Of a stretch of 64,000 nt of DNA, positions 36,606 to 49,206 are shown in pieces (the stretch's first letter is position 1; each line of letters begins with the position of its first letter). The stretch is from Sipunculus nudus (Eukaryota; Annelida; Sipuncula; Golfingiida; Sipunculidae). The notes under the pieces are model-generated. The model did no database searches. It was given only the letters and a program-made list of their open reading frames with translations, and was not told the DNA's origin. The DNA lies in the NCBI GenBank assembly GCA_026874595.1, contig CM049308.1, positions 15,932,001 through 15,996,000 on the forward strand, in the 5' to 3' direction. A program made the translations under genes and the position numbers.

Positions 36606-37292
36606 CAAGATGAGGAAATGTCAAAAGGAACAAATCATTTTTTTTTTCAAGGGGAGGTGGGGGGAGGGAGGGTCGTTGTGACATTAAGTAGGATTTGGAC
36701 ACATGACCTAGCCCTGATATTTGTCCGTCTTTATTTGTCCTACAAACTCTGACATGAAATATGTCACATCAGCAAAATCTGGTATCCTACAGAGAAATTT
36801 ATGATAACAGTACAGTTGTGCTGCATGTTAACAGCCCTATCACGACAATCAGGACCAAACAAGTCCTGTAGGAAAACACAGTAATACAATGATAAAATCC
36901 ATCACGAGAGCCCACATATATGATTGAATTTAAGTATTAACGTGTGATTTTTTAAATTGATGATGTGTGTGCATGAAACACGCTAAAGTTAAACAACCTG
37001 CTTATGCATCAAAGTAATCAGCCTTATACTCCTTGCAAAGTTGATCATTACCTAGCAAACCTGTTTGGGTGTGTCATGCATGTAGGCTGTCTATCAATTC
37101 CTAGGGCTTTTAACTGTATGTGGAATTTTAAATGGGATAAAACCACACATCAGTAGTACATGGTGTCTGTACTTTATGACTGTGTTGTCTGTATGTGGAT
37201 CTCATCACTGTACAGCCTTGGTCCCAACCAGAAGTACGATTGTACATCCCCTGTGAAATTTGGATGCCATGGAGGTTGTAGAAGTAGAGAAA

Positions 37293-37780
37293 AAGTCTTG
37301 GTCACAATTGGCTTACGGGGTCCCACTGCCTGTTTGTTTCCAAATTTTGTGCAGAATCTCATGTGCCAAGCATTTCTGTCTTGCAAAATTTTGATGTTGC
37401 AGACAATCTGTAAGCACATATGGAGGATGTTGGACAGCCATACTCAGCAGGCAAATGGCACTTGCTCCCTCACTGTGTGCCACATTCATCTTGGACCACT
37501 GATTTTCTTTCCATGGTACCTTAAAAATGTGCACATCTAAATTGCGAACTCCTTGCGGGGGGGGGGGGGGGGGGGGGGGGAGCAAGTTACACATACGGCC
37601 TCATTGTTCACTGGGAATTAGTAGAATTTGTTGGACATGTCCAACATCCTTAGTACATGCTAACGGGCTGTCTATAACCTCAAAATTTCGCAAGACGGAC
37701 TTGCTTGGCACGTGATATTATGCACAAATTTGGAGATAAACAGGCCATACGAGCCCGTACAGCCGATTGTGACCTAGGCT
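37293..37780. repeat. Inverted duplication around a G24 tract
   Basis: The left arm (37293-37438), read on the minus strand, matches the right arm (37635-37780) on the plus strand: GTCCAACATCC, CATCAAAATTTTGCAAGAC versus CCTCAAAATTTCGCAAGAC, and TTGGCACxTGATATT..TGCACAAA. Arms differ at roughly one base in five. The loop holds G24 at 37557-37580. Overlapping frames of 81-126 codons on both strands are not recognised as proteins. Confidence 0.7.
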
Positions 37781-37814
37781 TAAGGAGTAGTGGTAGGTAC
37801 TGGTTGTAAAATTA

Positions 37815-38190
37815 TGATCAATGATTGAAAGATATTAACAATGATTGATTTAAATTAATTATTTAATGTTCCTTCTATATAACCAAGATATTGCCTGAGT
37901 AAATCCGGTCTGACTTGTACTGACAGGTAAAGGTAACAGCCGGGTTGTTGACACTTCTTTGCTGCCCAAGGTTATTAACTTATAATTAAATTATCTTATG
38001 TTTTAATGCTGTTTGATTCTTGTCTTTATTATATCTCTGACAGGATTAAAATATTTCTCTAGATAACATGACATCTTTGCATGTGCATACATAATCTGAT
38101 GAGTTATCAGAAAGTGCAAGTAATATTATCAATTATGAAAGAAAACAACCAATCACCCATATAATCAATTTGCACACCACCAAAAGGGAG
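37815..38190 (+). repeat. Dispersed repeat, copy 1
   Basis: It is homologous to 56255-56640: shared words are TATATCTCTGACAGG, TTTGCATGTGCATACATAAT and GAAAGAAAACAACCAATCA. It starts directly after the inverted duplication. Confidence 0.7.
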
Positions 38191-38199
38191 TAAAACTTA

Positions 38200-39130
38200 A
38201 CACATCATTGACAAAAGATTACTAGTCATGGTTCAAACTCCACAGAGAGGATGATGGAGTCAATTGGGTTTTTGTTTTCTTTTAAATATTTACTGGTAAT
38301 TGTTGGAAACACATACCTAATATCCCTCTTTTCCTTTTTAGGCTCAGTCTCAAAAGATTGTCCATGTTTTCTTGGCTATCTTCGGAGTCTTAATAAGCAG
38401 TTACAATGAGAGGAACTCCTTCATCTCCTTTTTGCCCTCACAAACCTTTAGATGTTTTTATGACATCTAACTTTGGAGGTGATCTAGTACCAGAGAGACA
38501 GCTCCTCTAGGAAGTAGGCCCATTACTTTAGTTCACCACGCAAAATGTATTATGCATAAGTTTACAGAGAATAAACTATGTACATAATGGTTTCTATCAA
38601 ATCTTTAAATGTACATGTGAATAAGCACAGACACATACAAATGCACATGGATTGCTCTGAGTTTGCTGGGATGAAATAGACAAAATGTACTTCTCCAAAT
38701 GAGCCAATTATGTTATCTGTTATGTATATTGTACTACAAATATTCAGATTGACATGCATTGCATTTGACAACTTGAAATTACCTTAATTAATTTCCTACA
38801 TAATGCAAGTTAATATTCAGTAAAAATGTTAAAAATGTTATCTTCTGTAGGTAAGGAAAGTTCATTATTTGCCAGTTATTAAAATGATTGCAATAAGTGA
38901 AAGGAAAAAAGGAATGGGATAATAAGATACTAAATACTATTGTGCAGTAGTATCTATCTAATTTTATAAAAAGAATTTGATTTTCTTGGGTAACCAAAGT
39001 TAAGAATTTATGTGAAAAAGATATTAAAAAAAGACTTATGATGAATTTAATACTTTATGATAAAAATAAGAGTGGTATGAAATGACTGTTGTTTCCTTGA
39101 TAAACAGGAAATATCATTTTTCCAAGGTTT
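38200..39130. other. Unassigned AT-rich DNA
   Basis: Nothing recognised. Two minus-strand frames of 69 codons have no features. Confidence 0.5.
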
Positions 39131-39135
39131 GAATT

Positions 39136-39375
39136 TCAAATCTGAATTCCAGTCTCTCCCAGGACAAATGAGAATTCTCAATCCTCCTGGAAGAGACTGG
39201 AATTCTCAATTAACCTGGGTAGAGTGAGGATTCTCATTTGTCCTGGGAAAAACAGGAATCCTTTCATACCATCTCTTGATTCTCATTTTTCCCTGGAAGA
39301 CTGGGAAATCTCATTTTTCACAGCAAAATTCTGTATCTTGCCAGATTCTCATTCTTCTCTTGACATATGTATTGT
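39136..39375. repeat. Inverted block sharing the 8.2-8.7 kb minisatellite motif
   Basis: CCCAGGACAAATGAGAATTC occurs at about 39156, and its near reverse complement ATTCTCATTTGTCCTGGG at about 39231. The same 18-20-mer is the core of the minisatellite 31 kb away. Further CTGGAAGA/GGAATTCTC variants extend to about 39370. Confidence 0.7.
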
Positions 39376-39489
39376 TAGTTGTCCCTGTATCGATATATAG
39401 ACAATATTAGATCACCAAATAATTGTTTCAAAGCACCATACAAGACAAATCTTATCATGAGACAATGTATCCTTACAGCAATAATATAC

Positions 39490-39995
39490 AATATGTTTGT
39501 AACAGGACTCAAGTCTGGACTTGAGTCAAAGTTTTAAGGACTCAGACTTGGACTTGGACAAGAGGGTCCTGGACTTGGACTTGTACTCGGCTTCGGAATT
39601 ATAGGGACTTGAGAAATCAGTCTATCTTGAACCCAGTAGAAAAAACAACAACTGTCAAAAATTATATGAAGACTGTGAAAATGGGGGAATTACCAACAGA
39701 ATAAAGAAAAAAATAAGACTATACAAGTTTTAGCACTGCATCAGGGGGTAAATGTAATTAAACATTCAAGTAACTGGAACTTGTAAACTAACATAAAATT
39801 TGCAGGATTAACCCAAATATCCTTTTAAAATTTCTGTTAATAGGAACATATGAATTGGACTTTGACTTTGACTCGGGTTTCAAATGACTCAGACTCTAAG
39901 GTGGACTTAGACTCGAACCACAAGGACTCAGACTTGGACTCAGACTTTTACTTAGACTTGGATGGTGCAGACTTGGACTTGACTGCATTGCTGGT
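39490..39995. mobile_element. GGACTTGG-word repeat element
   Basis: Two blocks (39505-39620 and 39855-39990) are made of words such as GACTTGGACTTG and GACTCAGACTTGG. The left block begins with the perfect 10-bp inverted pair GACTCAAGTC-TG-GACTTGAGTC. Between them is about 230 bp of AT-rich sequence. It has the form of a MITE whose ends are built from GACT/AGTC words. Confidence 0.5.
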
Positions 39996-39999
39996 TTAT

Positions 40000-42950
40000 A
40001 AAGAAACAAGTGGCCAGAGGTGACCACAGTCTCCCTGGCAGGTAAGAAGACCAAGAGGATTTAACTGCCACTCAATTAAAAGTTGATACAGCTTACAGAT
40101 TTTCATGAATTCTTTTGTATACCAAAGTTTAAGATGATACTGAAAATGATGGCGCAAATAAGAAAATCACCCATGTATTTTAATGATCATTAAAAGATAA
40201 GACAAAATTTAGAAATTCCTTAAAAATATCACCCAAGCAAGACCAAAACCTATTAAGGTGAGTAGACCCCTGAGTTACATATGCCATTTGAAGCAGATCT
40301 CTGTTTTAATTGTCTTTTGAGAAATCCTGTTACATATGAAAACTTTATGGAAAGATGAACAGACTGATTGAGCTATCTAACATCTTTCAACAGGTACTAT
40401 GTAAAAATGCTGCTTAAAGAGAGAAAACAAAAAGAAAATGAAAACAAAAATTTCAGTTAATATATAATCAGACAACCGACAGACTGCTTATTTGGTTAAA
40501 GGCCCTACTTGCTTTGTGATACATAATTTATTATCTTACATTGGCACTAGAAATGGTGGTAAATCTACTAGACCTCGATAAATATGCATTAAGAACTAGC
40601 TTTATATAGGCCAAGGCACTTTCAAATTTAGAAACACTTTCTGAATAAAGGTTTTATGAGGTAAAGGGTCCAGTAATAACATGAACTTTTTTCTCTGAGA
40701 TGAGCTGCAAGACATAAAATAAGTCCAATTTAGCTGCATTAATCGATTACCAGGGAACAAACAAAAAGTGCAGGTTGGTTATCTCCAAATCATTGTGGGG
40801 CAGATATTTTTATTACATGTCAATCAGACATAAGAGAACCCATAGCACTGCCATACCACATATGACCAAGACTATTTGCTCGATGTTTTCAGCTATTCCT
40901 CGGGATCCTTTGGGCTCTGAGTACAAAATTCTTCTACTAGGTGTCAGCCCCTGCAGCTTTTCCGGGCTTAGTGTAAGAAATACAAAGGGACAAAAAACAT
41001 CCTATATCCACATCCAAAAAGAACCAGATCAACTCTAAAATTTATGAACCTCTTCCTTGCTTCATATTCAGAGTGTCCACTAAATTTTATGAGAACCCTG
41101 TGAGAAACACAGCTAAAATTAACTTAACAAAAGGGGAGACATTACTTAACCTCCCCTGACAAAGTAATAAAAGTATCCCTGATCTCTCCCGCCCCCCCCC
41201 CCCCCCTTCCCAAGTGCAGAGTGATTTTTCCTCCTTAATCAGTGTTCCTGTATAATTGCACTGAGAAGAAACAGACGTACTGATGGACAGAAAGACAAAC
41301 TGATATGATTACAAAACCTCCACCCAGAAAAAAATTATACTCAGTGGTAGTTCTGATAGCTGATCCAGCGCAGTTAACCAGAGAGAAATCCCTCTTGCTC
41401 AGCATCCCTTTTGACTTCTACTCAGAGGAAACAGACAGAAGGAAAAACACAGAATATTACTCCACCACCACTAACAAAGTAATAGCAGTGATCCTGATGG
41501 CTGGATACAGTTAGGTTTATCCCTCTTGCTCTGCATCCCCCAGGACATTCACTGAAGCTGATATCTACACTGGCTCTGGAATGTCTTGATCATAATGCCC
41601 TACAGAGGTCATCCAGTGCACAGCAATCATTACTGTCAAACAATGTAGACCATTAATGACCTGTGGATAGGCATGGCAAATATCATGACATTACTGTTCC
41701 ATGTCGAAATGACCTAGCTTCAGGGGAACAAGATGATGATCAGATTTAACTTAAATATTTTGTTAATTTTATGGAAAATAGATCTGATGAACGACACATA
41801 TCCACCCTGCTGATCACATGTTGATATGCATACCCAGTTGTGCATCAGGTCAAGCACAAGTTTCCTTAAATAATTTATTAATTTCTGTAACAAATAAAGA
41901 TGTGTCATGAGAACTATATATCATGGTCCACCTGATTCAAGTGCATGCATATGAACCTTCAAAAGTGTGACATATCAGTTCAAAGAAAAAATGACCATAT
42001 TTAACTAAAATTTGAAACAGCTAAGGTTCTCCAATTAGTATAACAGCCACACATGAACCCTAAAAATTGTGTCAAATGTGTTACTGATGAATTCCATTAG
42101 GAAGCATCTGTAACTGAGGTGAATTGATAACATTAGCTAGTTCGGACAAAATGATACACTAAAATAAACAAATAATAAAAAAAGCAGTAATTTTGAGGAA
42201 AATGGTATGTTCAAAAAAACAAATTTAAGTTGTAGAGTTAAAGTGGAAGTCGCTCACCTGTTGATCTGGCAAGTCGCAGTACTGCCACACCTCGAGACAA
42301 CGCCAGCCCATACAAAGGGGCACCTTGAAAGCTTACTAAATAATTGATGGCTGGTCTGGTCTATTTTTCTTCAAGCTTCCATGCCATTTTCTCTTAAGCT
42401 AATCAGGTACAGTGGTAGAACCCCAACACATTACCACCTAAAAACCAGCCTCACACCATATAAGGAGTTCGCTGCATATACATAAGTTGTATTACCTCAC
42501 AATTACAAGAATATTCATAAGTTGCATTACCTCACATTACCATCCAGATAACAACTAGCACCTGCACATATGTCATATAAAGAAATAAATAATCTTTAGT
42601 CTAACATCTAATAACAGTAGAATTTGTACACTGCCACCTGCATACAATTAAACTTTGATGAACAAAAGCCTTATAAAAAAAATACAAAAAAATTGAAATC
42701 CTATGTCCAACAGTTCCATAACTCACAAAACTATCAAGAAGTGAATGTCATTATGCAAATACAGACCTAAATTTGTAAACTTAGTTGTCCATTTAAAATT
42801 TAAAACCACTAAAAATTAACTTTTTTACATTTATGAAACCACAGAAGATCAAACTGCCCCTGAATAAAATGTAAAACATATACCTACCAGATAATTAACA
42901 CATTATCTAGATTGACAAAAATCTTGAGAAAAAAATTAATGGACAAAATG
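40000..42950. other. Unassigned DNA
   Basis: No gene recognised. A plus-strand stretch at 40880-40975 (AIPRDPLGSEYKILLLG) has a possible acceptor TGTTTTCAG before it but no donor or family match. A short doubled word, CATAAGTTGxATTACCTCAC, lies at 42480-42535. Confidence 0.5.
41192..41206 (+). repeat. C15 tract
   Basis: Uninterrupted C tract preceded by CTCTCCCG. Confidence 0.9.
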
Positions 42951-42954
42951 CCGA

Positions 42955-43280
42955 ACATCTTAGTGATTTTCATCCAAAGCAAAGGCACTGATGGACACTA
43001 CATGAAAATGACTGCAGATGGTGCCATCAGTCTTTAGCACAAGATATCCAAGATCTATAGAAATGCACAATTTCAGCCTAATACATCAAACCACTCCTGA
43101 GATATTTATAAGCTATTATCACTAAAAAAGGCACACAGATGGACATCAGTTCAAATGTGGCTTATAAAGGTGTCAGGTTTCAGAAGATTCTGTCCACTGC
43201 TGTCTCGATGAGAGGAGTTCTCCGGAAATGAATGCTATGGTGGCACCGGAGGAAATGTTTGGACAGATACAATTATTCCA
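42955..43280 (+). repeat. Diverged relative of the 1.7-3.0 kb element
   Basis: The stretch contains TTTCAGCCTAATACATCAAA and CTGAGATAT as in the 1.9-2.8 kb units. Its GAGAGGAGTTCTCCGGA and TTTGGACAGATACAATTATT parallel the 3' end at 2880-2960. No hairpin termini are clear, so it is an old fragment. Confidence 0.45.
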
Positions 43281-43385
43281 CAACACTAATGGTTATTATT
43301 TACATTAATTAAAAGGCACTTAGCTCATGTAAATTCCAAATAAAATATCCACATTTATGCCAGTCAAACATCCAATTTTCAATCT

Positions 43386-43990
43386 GTGGATATTCTATCT
43401 GTTGTGTCCAGTGGCCCCTTGTGTGTGATCATTACATCTGTTGGCACATTGTCTGTGGATTTTATGTTCTTTGGCATTTTCTGTGTTGACATTTTGTCCT
43501 GTAACCTTTCATGTATGGACATCAATTATGTCTTGTTTAACTCTGTAAATGGTAAATATGGCCTGTGGTATTTTGTGTGTGGACATTGTCCTGTCATTTT
43601 GTGGGTGGACATTGCTTGGACTATGGATATTTTCTCCTGTGTGTTTTTGAGGATGGACATCAGGTTCTGTGTCATTTTGCACGAGAAGATTATGACTTGT
43701 GTCAGGATGTTCTATAGCATTTCTGTGTGGAAATTATATCCTGTATCATTTTGTATATGGACATTTTGTCCTTTACCATTTTGTATGTGGACAGTTTGTC
43801 CTGTATCCATTTGTATGTGGACATTTTGTCCTGTATCATTACGTGTCATTTGATATTTTGTGTGGGCATGTGATATGTGTTATTTTGAACTTGGACTATG
43901 TCATGTTGTGCATATACATAAAGCCTTGTTTCATATTGGGTATGGAAATTAAGTCCTGTGGCCTTTATTGTCCCCATTGCAAACCTTTCT
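43386..43990 (+). repeat. About 30-bp minisatellite, TGTGGACATTTTGTCCTGTxxxATTTTG type
   Basis: TTTGTATGTGGACATTTTGT then CCTGTATCAT is the best unit, seen at 43750-43850; earlier and later units are worn and vary in length. The window's longest reading frame (155 codons, 43386-43853) and an overlapping one of 120 codons simply translate this array (repeated CMWTFCPVSF-like peptides), so no gene is called. Confidence 0.8.
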
Positions 43991-43999
43991 TCTGTGCTA

Positions 44000-45440
44000 C
44001 ATCGTTAAGGCCTGACGACTCTTTCAAACTGAACCACCTCCCAAGGGGAAATGTATTTTGATGTCTGCCTGCCAGGGTAAAAGCCAGGCACAAATAAACC
44101 TGGTAAAAAAACAGCAACTTCAGAATCACAAAAAGACTGAAACAGAAAACAAGTGGCCCAGTGATGACTTATGACAGCTTGCTAAGTCATGAATCTTGCT
44201 GGAGTCACAGGATTAATGACCGCATGTACAGTATGGGAATGCCAGGTCTGCAGTTCTAAGGGACCAGCATCTGTTCTGGTCATGGTTTATATCTATAGCG
44301 ATCTGTTATGCCCTTTTTTTATTCTTTTTGTTGGGCCACCTGGGTTACGCCCAACCATGGATCATGGTACTGTGCTGGAAAATGGAAAAGTGGCTTCTGT
44401 GTTGTTCTTAATATGAAAAAGTAGCTTTTCCTAGTAATTTTCCATATGATACTTTGTTTTAGGATTTAAGAATAATACTGATATATAGTAAAATTGCCAT
44501 CTATATCAAATTTAAAACATAATTTCTGCAGTTACAATTAACTAATTTGAAATATTACCTAAATTTGGGTAAAGATGACAAGACAAGTATATTATAAGGA
44601 TGACCGTATGTTATTATTGATAACTAAACTGGTACTCTAGCTCTTGATGGCTACACCTTCAAAATTAACATTCTGCCATGCATTTAAAAATAAATAAAAA
44701 GCTTTGTGTCTCAAATTTAATGGTACAGCAAATTTTAAAATTTAAACAAATAGCCCATGGGCCATAGCAATCAGCTAGCTGACTTATATGAATTTGAGTT
44801 TTTTTTAATAAATATGTACAAACTAGAAGCATAAAAAATCCCTTGCCATATGTTTAACTAAGAAAGTGTTGCATCAGTGATGCCCTTATATCCCAAAACA
44901 GTGGCCAGAACCCTTTTAAAATTAAAACAGATACAAAATACAAACTAGGTTGTGTTGTTATTTTTCTACATATCCAGGTATCACTGTTTTTGACTAAGAG
45001 AAATGAGTTATAATAACCAACAAAGATCTGAACAAGCTACCAAAGTGCCTGGTCTTACCTTGACACAAATATTGTCCATGCTAATGGGTAACAAAACAAA
45101 CAGTGAAACTGAAAATTCTGTTGCAGCATATATCCAAAATAGGCGGTTGTCATGGTTGTGACCAAGAAACATGCCTGTAATATTTTATGCTAACAGCTCC
45201 AGCTGTTGCTGGGATATTTGGTACCTGATTTTACATTAGTTATGCAAACACCTGTACTCATAAAACTGTTTGATTGGTATCATTTGTATTTGCTTTCTAG
45301 TCAAAAACATTTATTTTTTCTTTGCTCTAAGACCAATTAGTTGGCCATGATATAAAAGCTTAATACTATTCAGGAATACGCAGAAAATACAATTTCACCT
45401 CACAGCTAGAGTAAACCAACAACAGGTGGCGCTATCTTCA
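44000..45440. other. Unassigned DNA with one degenerate Helentron head
   Basis: Apart from the head at 44746 nothing is recognised. Confidence 0.5.
44746..44800 (+). mobile_element. Degenerate head of a Helentron-like element
   Basis: AACAAATAGCCCATGGGCCA followed by TAGCAATCAGCTAGCTG resembles the AACAAG..CCATGGGTCA...CAGCTG heads in this window. No modules or tail follow, so it would be a remnant. Confidence 0.4.
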
Positions 45441-45443
45441 GGT

Positions 45444-47135
45444 AACAAGTGATCCATGGGTCATGACGCTCAGCCGACTGACATGTTGACAATATGTCCT
45501 TGACAGGAAACTAATTAAGATAATATAGGTGGCATCATCATTCATGCATATTAGTTTAAGTTCTTCAAGACCCATTAGCACACCAAATTTGATGACAATC
45601 CAACCAGCCTTTCCTTAGGAACCTGGCAATTTGTGTGTATTTTTCATTACTTATAGGATGCTCAAACATACCCCAAAACTCTGAGAATATAGGTCACAGT
45701 GACCCAATTTCAGGTTTTGTGGGGAGAACTTTTGAAGAATTCTCAGGATGCCAAGTGAGAAGATTCTTGGTCCAATGGTTATCATTTATGCTCTACTTTG
45801 GTATCAAATTTTCAAATATTTTGGGGTGTACCTTTAAGCCCCATTGCTCAAAGATTATGGGTAACAGAGACCTAATTTCATGTTTCCATGGAGACTTTTC
45901 ATGGACCTCCCTGGATTTTAAGTAAGAAGATTCTAGGTCCAAGGGTTATAATTTGTGCCCTGCTTTGGTTTAAAATTTTCAATTATGCTAGATGTGCTTA
46001 TAAGCCCCATAGCTCAGATAATATGGGTAACAGAGACCTAATTTCAGGTTTCCAAGGAAATTTTTCATTGACCTCCCTGCCCTGATAACAGACGGCCGCA
46101 TCTTTGAAGGTCTCAAAAATAGAGAGAAAATGCATAAAATTAGATTAAATCCAGGTGACGCCACCAGTCTGCAAGAACTGATGAAACACTCCATGATGAA
46201 AATGCATGCAACGAATCATGGCAATCAATGCACAATTTATTGAGATACTAGAGCTTTTGTATCAAATTTTTAGTTGTTCTTGGGTGTACTTAAAAAAGCC
46301 CTATAGCTCAGAGATTATGGGTAACAGAGACCTAATTCCAGGTTTCCAATGGGCCTCCCTGCAGGTCATGATAGAAGATTCCAGGTCCAGTTGTTATGAT
46401 TTATTCCCTGTTAACAAATGACTGCATCTTTTAAGGTCTCAAAAATAGAGAAAAAAATTGAAAAAAATAAAAAAATACAGGTGGCGCCTCCTGTCTGCAA
46501 AAATCTGATGAATCACTCCATGATCAATATCTATGCAAAGAATCATGGTGATCAATGCAATAGTTGTTCAGATACTTTAGCTTTTGTATCAAATTTTCCA
46601 TTATTCTGGGGGTACTTCGGAGCCCCATAGCTCGAAGAGTATGGGTAACAGAGACCTTATTCCAGGTGTCCCAAGAGACTTTTCATGGGCCTCCCTGTAT
46701 GTCAAGAGGGAAGATTCTAGGTCCAGTCCTTAGGATTTGTGCATTGTTAACAGATGACCGCATCTTAAGAGGTCTCAAAAATAGAGAAAAAAATTTGTTA
46801 AAATCGAAAAAATACAGGTTGCGCCACCAATCTGCAGAGAGTGATGAAACATTCAATGACCAATATCCATGCAAAAAATCATGGTTATCAATGCATTAGT
46901 TGTTCAGAATTGGAGCTTTTGTATCAAATTTTCCATTATTCTGGGGGGTACTTCGGAGCCCCATAACTCGAAGAATATGGGAAACAGAGACCTAATTTTA
47001 GGTTCCCAAGGAGAATATTCATGGACCTTCCTGCATATTATGAGAGAAGATATTCTAGGTCCAGTTGTAATGACTTGTGCCTTGATAACAGATTAACATC
47101 TTTTAAGGTCTCAAAAATAGGTAAAAAAAATTGTA
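45444..47135 (+). mobile_element. Helentron-like element with a different core, copy e1 (no 3' end)
   Basis: The head AACAAGTGATCCATGGGTCA plus TGACGCTCAGC resembles the heads of copies a, b and d. The core is unrelated to theirs: repeated blocks contain GTATCAAATTTTC, then AGCCCCATAGCTC, TAACAGAGACCTAAT and GGTCTCAAAAATAGAG, with about 330-bp spacing where an AGGTGGCGCC spacer is present (46253, 46582, 46917). There is no terminal hairpin before the next head at 47136, so this copy is truncated or was overrun. Confidence 0.65.
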
Positions 47136-47865
47136 AACAAGTGACCCATGGGTCATGACGCTCAGCCGACTGGCATGTTGATAATATGTCCTTGCACAGC
47201 AAACAAATTAAGATAATGTAGGTGGCATCATAGTTCATGCATATTAGATGATGTTCATTAAGACCTATAAGCACATCAAATCTGATGACAATCCATCCAG
47301 CTGTTCCTGAGGAATCTGGCAATTTGTGTGTAATTTGCATTATTTCTGGGGTGCTCAAACATGGCCTGTAACTCAGATAATACAGGTCACAGTGACCTTA
47401 ATTCAGGTTTCTGAGGAGAACTTTAAGGAACTCTCAGGATGTCAAGTATGAAGATTAAGGTCAAATGGTTATGATTTGTGCCCTGCTTTAGTATCAAATT
47501 TTCAATTATTCTGAGGGGTGTTTATTAGCCCCATAGCTTGGAGAATACGGGTAATAGAGATCTAATTTCAGGTTTCCAAGAAGACTTTTCATGGACCTCC
47601 CTGGTTGTGAAAATAGTAGATTCTAGGTCAAATGGTTATGATTTGTGCCCTGCTTTGGTATCAAATTTTCAATTATTCTTGGGGTACTTGTAAGCCCCAT
47701 AGCTTGGAAAATATATGTAACAGAGACCTAATTTCAGGTTTCCAAGAAGACTATTCATGGACCTCCCTGGATGACAAGTAGGAAGATTCTAGTTCCAGTC
47801 ATAATGATTTGTGCCCTGTTAACAGATGATGGCATCTTTTAAGGTCTCAAAAATAAAGATAAACT

Positions 47866-49043
47866 AGATGTGTCGGAACGACACAAATGCCCCCGCCTTG
47901 GCAAATTAGAAACATTTGTAAAATTTGGAAAATTTTTTAAGTTCAGGAGGTGTCGTATGGTCAAAAGTAGGTCAACAAGGGCAAAATGCAAACTCGATCT
48001 GTAACGGGTCATTATCAAGCAACACACCAAAAATCATGCCAGTATATGCAGGCATTGTGAAAAAAAGTCCATACATGTGCATTTTCCATAAAAATTTCTG
48101 TCTTTCATGAAATTTTCTATGTTTAGGAGCCGTAAAACAATCAAAAGTAGGTCAACAGGGATGAAACACAAACTCGATCTGTAACTGTCATTATCTGCCC
48201 ACACAAAAAAAATCAGGGTGGTATCTGCAGGCATTGAGAAAAAGAGTCCATACATGTGCACCTTTTTATGAAATTTTCTGTTAGAGCACCGTCAAACGGT
48301 CAAAAATAGGTCAACTGGGACAAAACGTTAACTTGATCTGTAACTGGTCATTATCTGCCAACACACCAAAAATCAGGCCAATATCTGCAGGTATTGTGAA
48401 GAAAAGTCTGTACAAGTCTATTTGTCATGAAAATATATATTTTACATGAAATTTTCTATGTTCAGGAGCCGTAGAACGGTCAAAAGTAGGTCAACTGGGA
48501 CGAAACGCGAACTCGTTCTGTAACTGGTCTATATCTGTCCACACACCAAAAATCAGGCCAATATCTGCAGGCACTGCGATAAAAAGTCTGTACATGTGTA
48601 TTTGTCATGAAATTTCATATTTTTCATGAAATTTTCTATGTTCAGGAGCCGTAAAACGGTCAAAAGTAGGTCAACCAGGACGAAACGAGAACTCTATCTG
48701 TAACTGGTCTATATCTGCTCACACACCAAAAATCAGGCCAATATCTGCAGGCACTGCGAAAAAAATTCGTACATGTGTATCTGTCATGAATATTTCTATT
48801 TTTCATGAAATTTTCTAATTTTAGGAGCCGTAAAACGGTCAAAAGTAGGTCAACCGGGACGAAACGCGAACTCGATCTGTAACTGGTCTATATCTGCCCA
48901 CACACCAAAAATCAGGCCAATATCTGCAGGCATTGCGAAAAAAAAGTCCGTACAACTGTTTGATTTCGGAAGGACGGAAGGACGGAATGATGGACATGGG
49001 TAAAACTATATGCCCCGGCCACTTTGTGGCAGGGGCATAAAAA
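47866..49043 (+). mobile_element. Second Helentron-like family (ATGCCCC termini), nested in copy e2
   Basis: The 5' end carries the hairpin TGTGTCG-GAA-CGACACA (47869-47885) followed by AATGCCCCCGCC. The 3' end is ATGCCCC (49010-49016), an inner GCCAC-TTT-GTGGC hairpin, GGGGCAT (49032-49038) and A5, so the 5' ATGCCCC is also complementary to the last arm. Between lie six units of about 180 bp, then GGAAGGACGGAAGGACGG. The flanks are the two halves of the e2 core, so it is a nested insertion. Confidence 0.75.
47957..48955 (+). repeat. 180-bp tandem repeat, six copies
   Basis: The anchor GGTCAAAAGTAGGTCAAC recurs at about 47957, 48138, 48297, 48477, 48657 and 48837, giving a unit of 180 bp with one shorter unit. 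Each unit also holds ACTCGATCTGTAACTGGTC and CACACCAAAAATCAGGCCA. The last three copies are the most alike, pointing to recent amplification at the 3' side. Minus-strand frames of 60-94 residues here repeat the same peptide and are not genes. Confidence 0.85.
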
Positions 49044-49192
49044 TCGTAAAAATTGAAAAAATACAGGTGGCACCACAAGTCTGCAGAAACTGATGAAACA
49101 CTCCATAAACAATATCCATGCAAAGATACATGGTGATCAATGCATTAGTTGTTCAGATACTTGAGCTTTTGTATCAAAATTTCCATTATCCT

Positions 49193-49206
49193 GGGGGGGG
49201 GGGGGG
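49193..49206 (+). repeat. G14 tract in copy e2
   Basis: The equivalent position in other e-type modules reads CTGGGGGGTACTT or CTGGGGGTACTT, so this is an expanded G run at a fixed site of the module. Confidence 0.9.

Noticed and set aside
37160..37540. 126-codon plus-strand frame
   Set aside because: It lies in an inverted duplication, with frames open on both strands; no family recognised, and the other arm carries stops.
40880..40975. Possible exon after TGTTTTCAG
   Set aside because: No consensus donor at the other border and no recognisable family.
43386..43853. Longest open reading frame (155 codons)
   Set aside because: It translates a roughly 30-bp minisatellite; the peptide repeats the same cysteine/tryptophan words and an overlapping frame is open too.
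45635..47358. Run of 60-110-codon frames on both strands
   Set aside because: They repeat similar peptides because the e-type modules are tandem; no frame is preserved through several modules.
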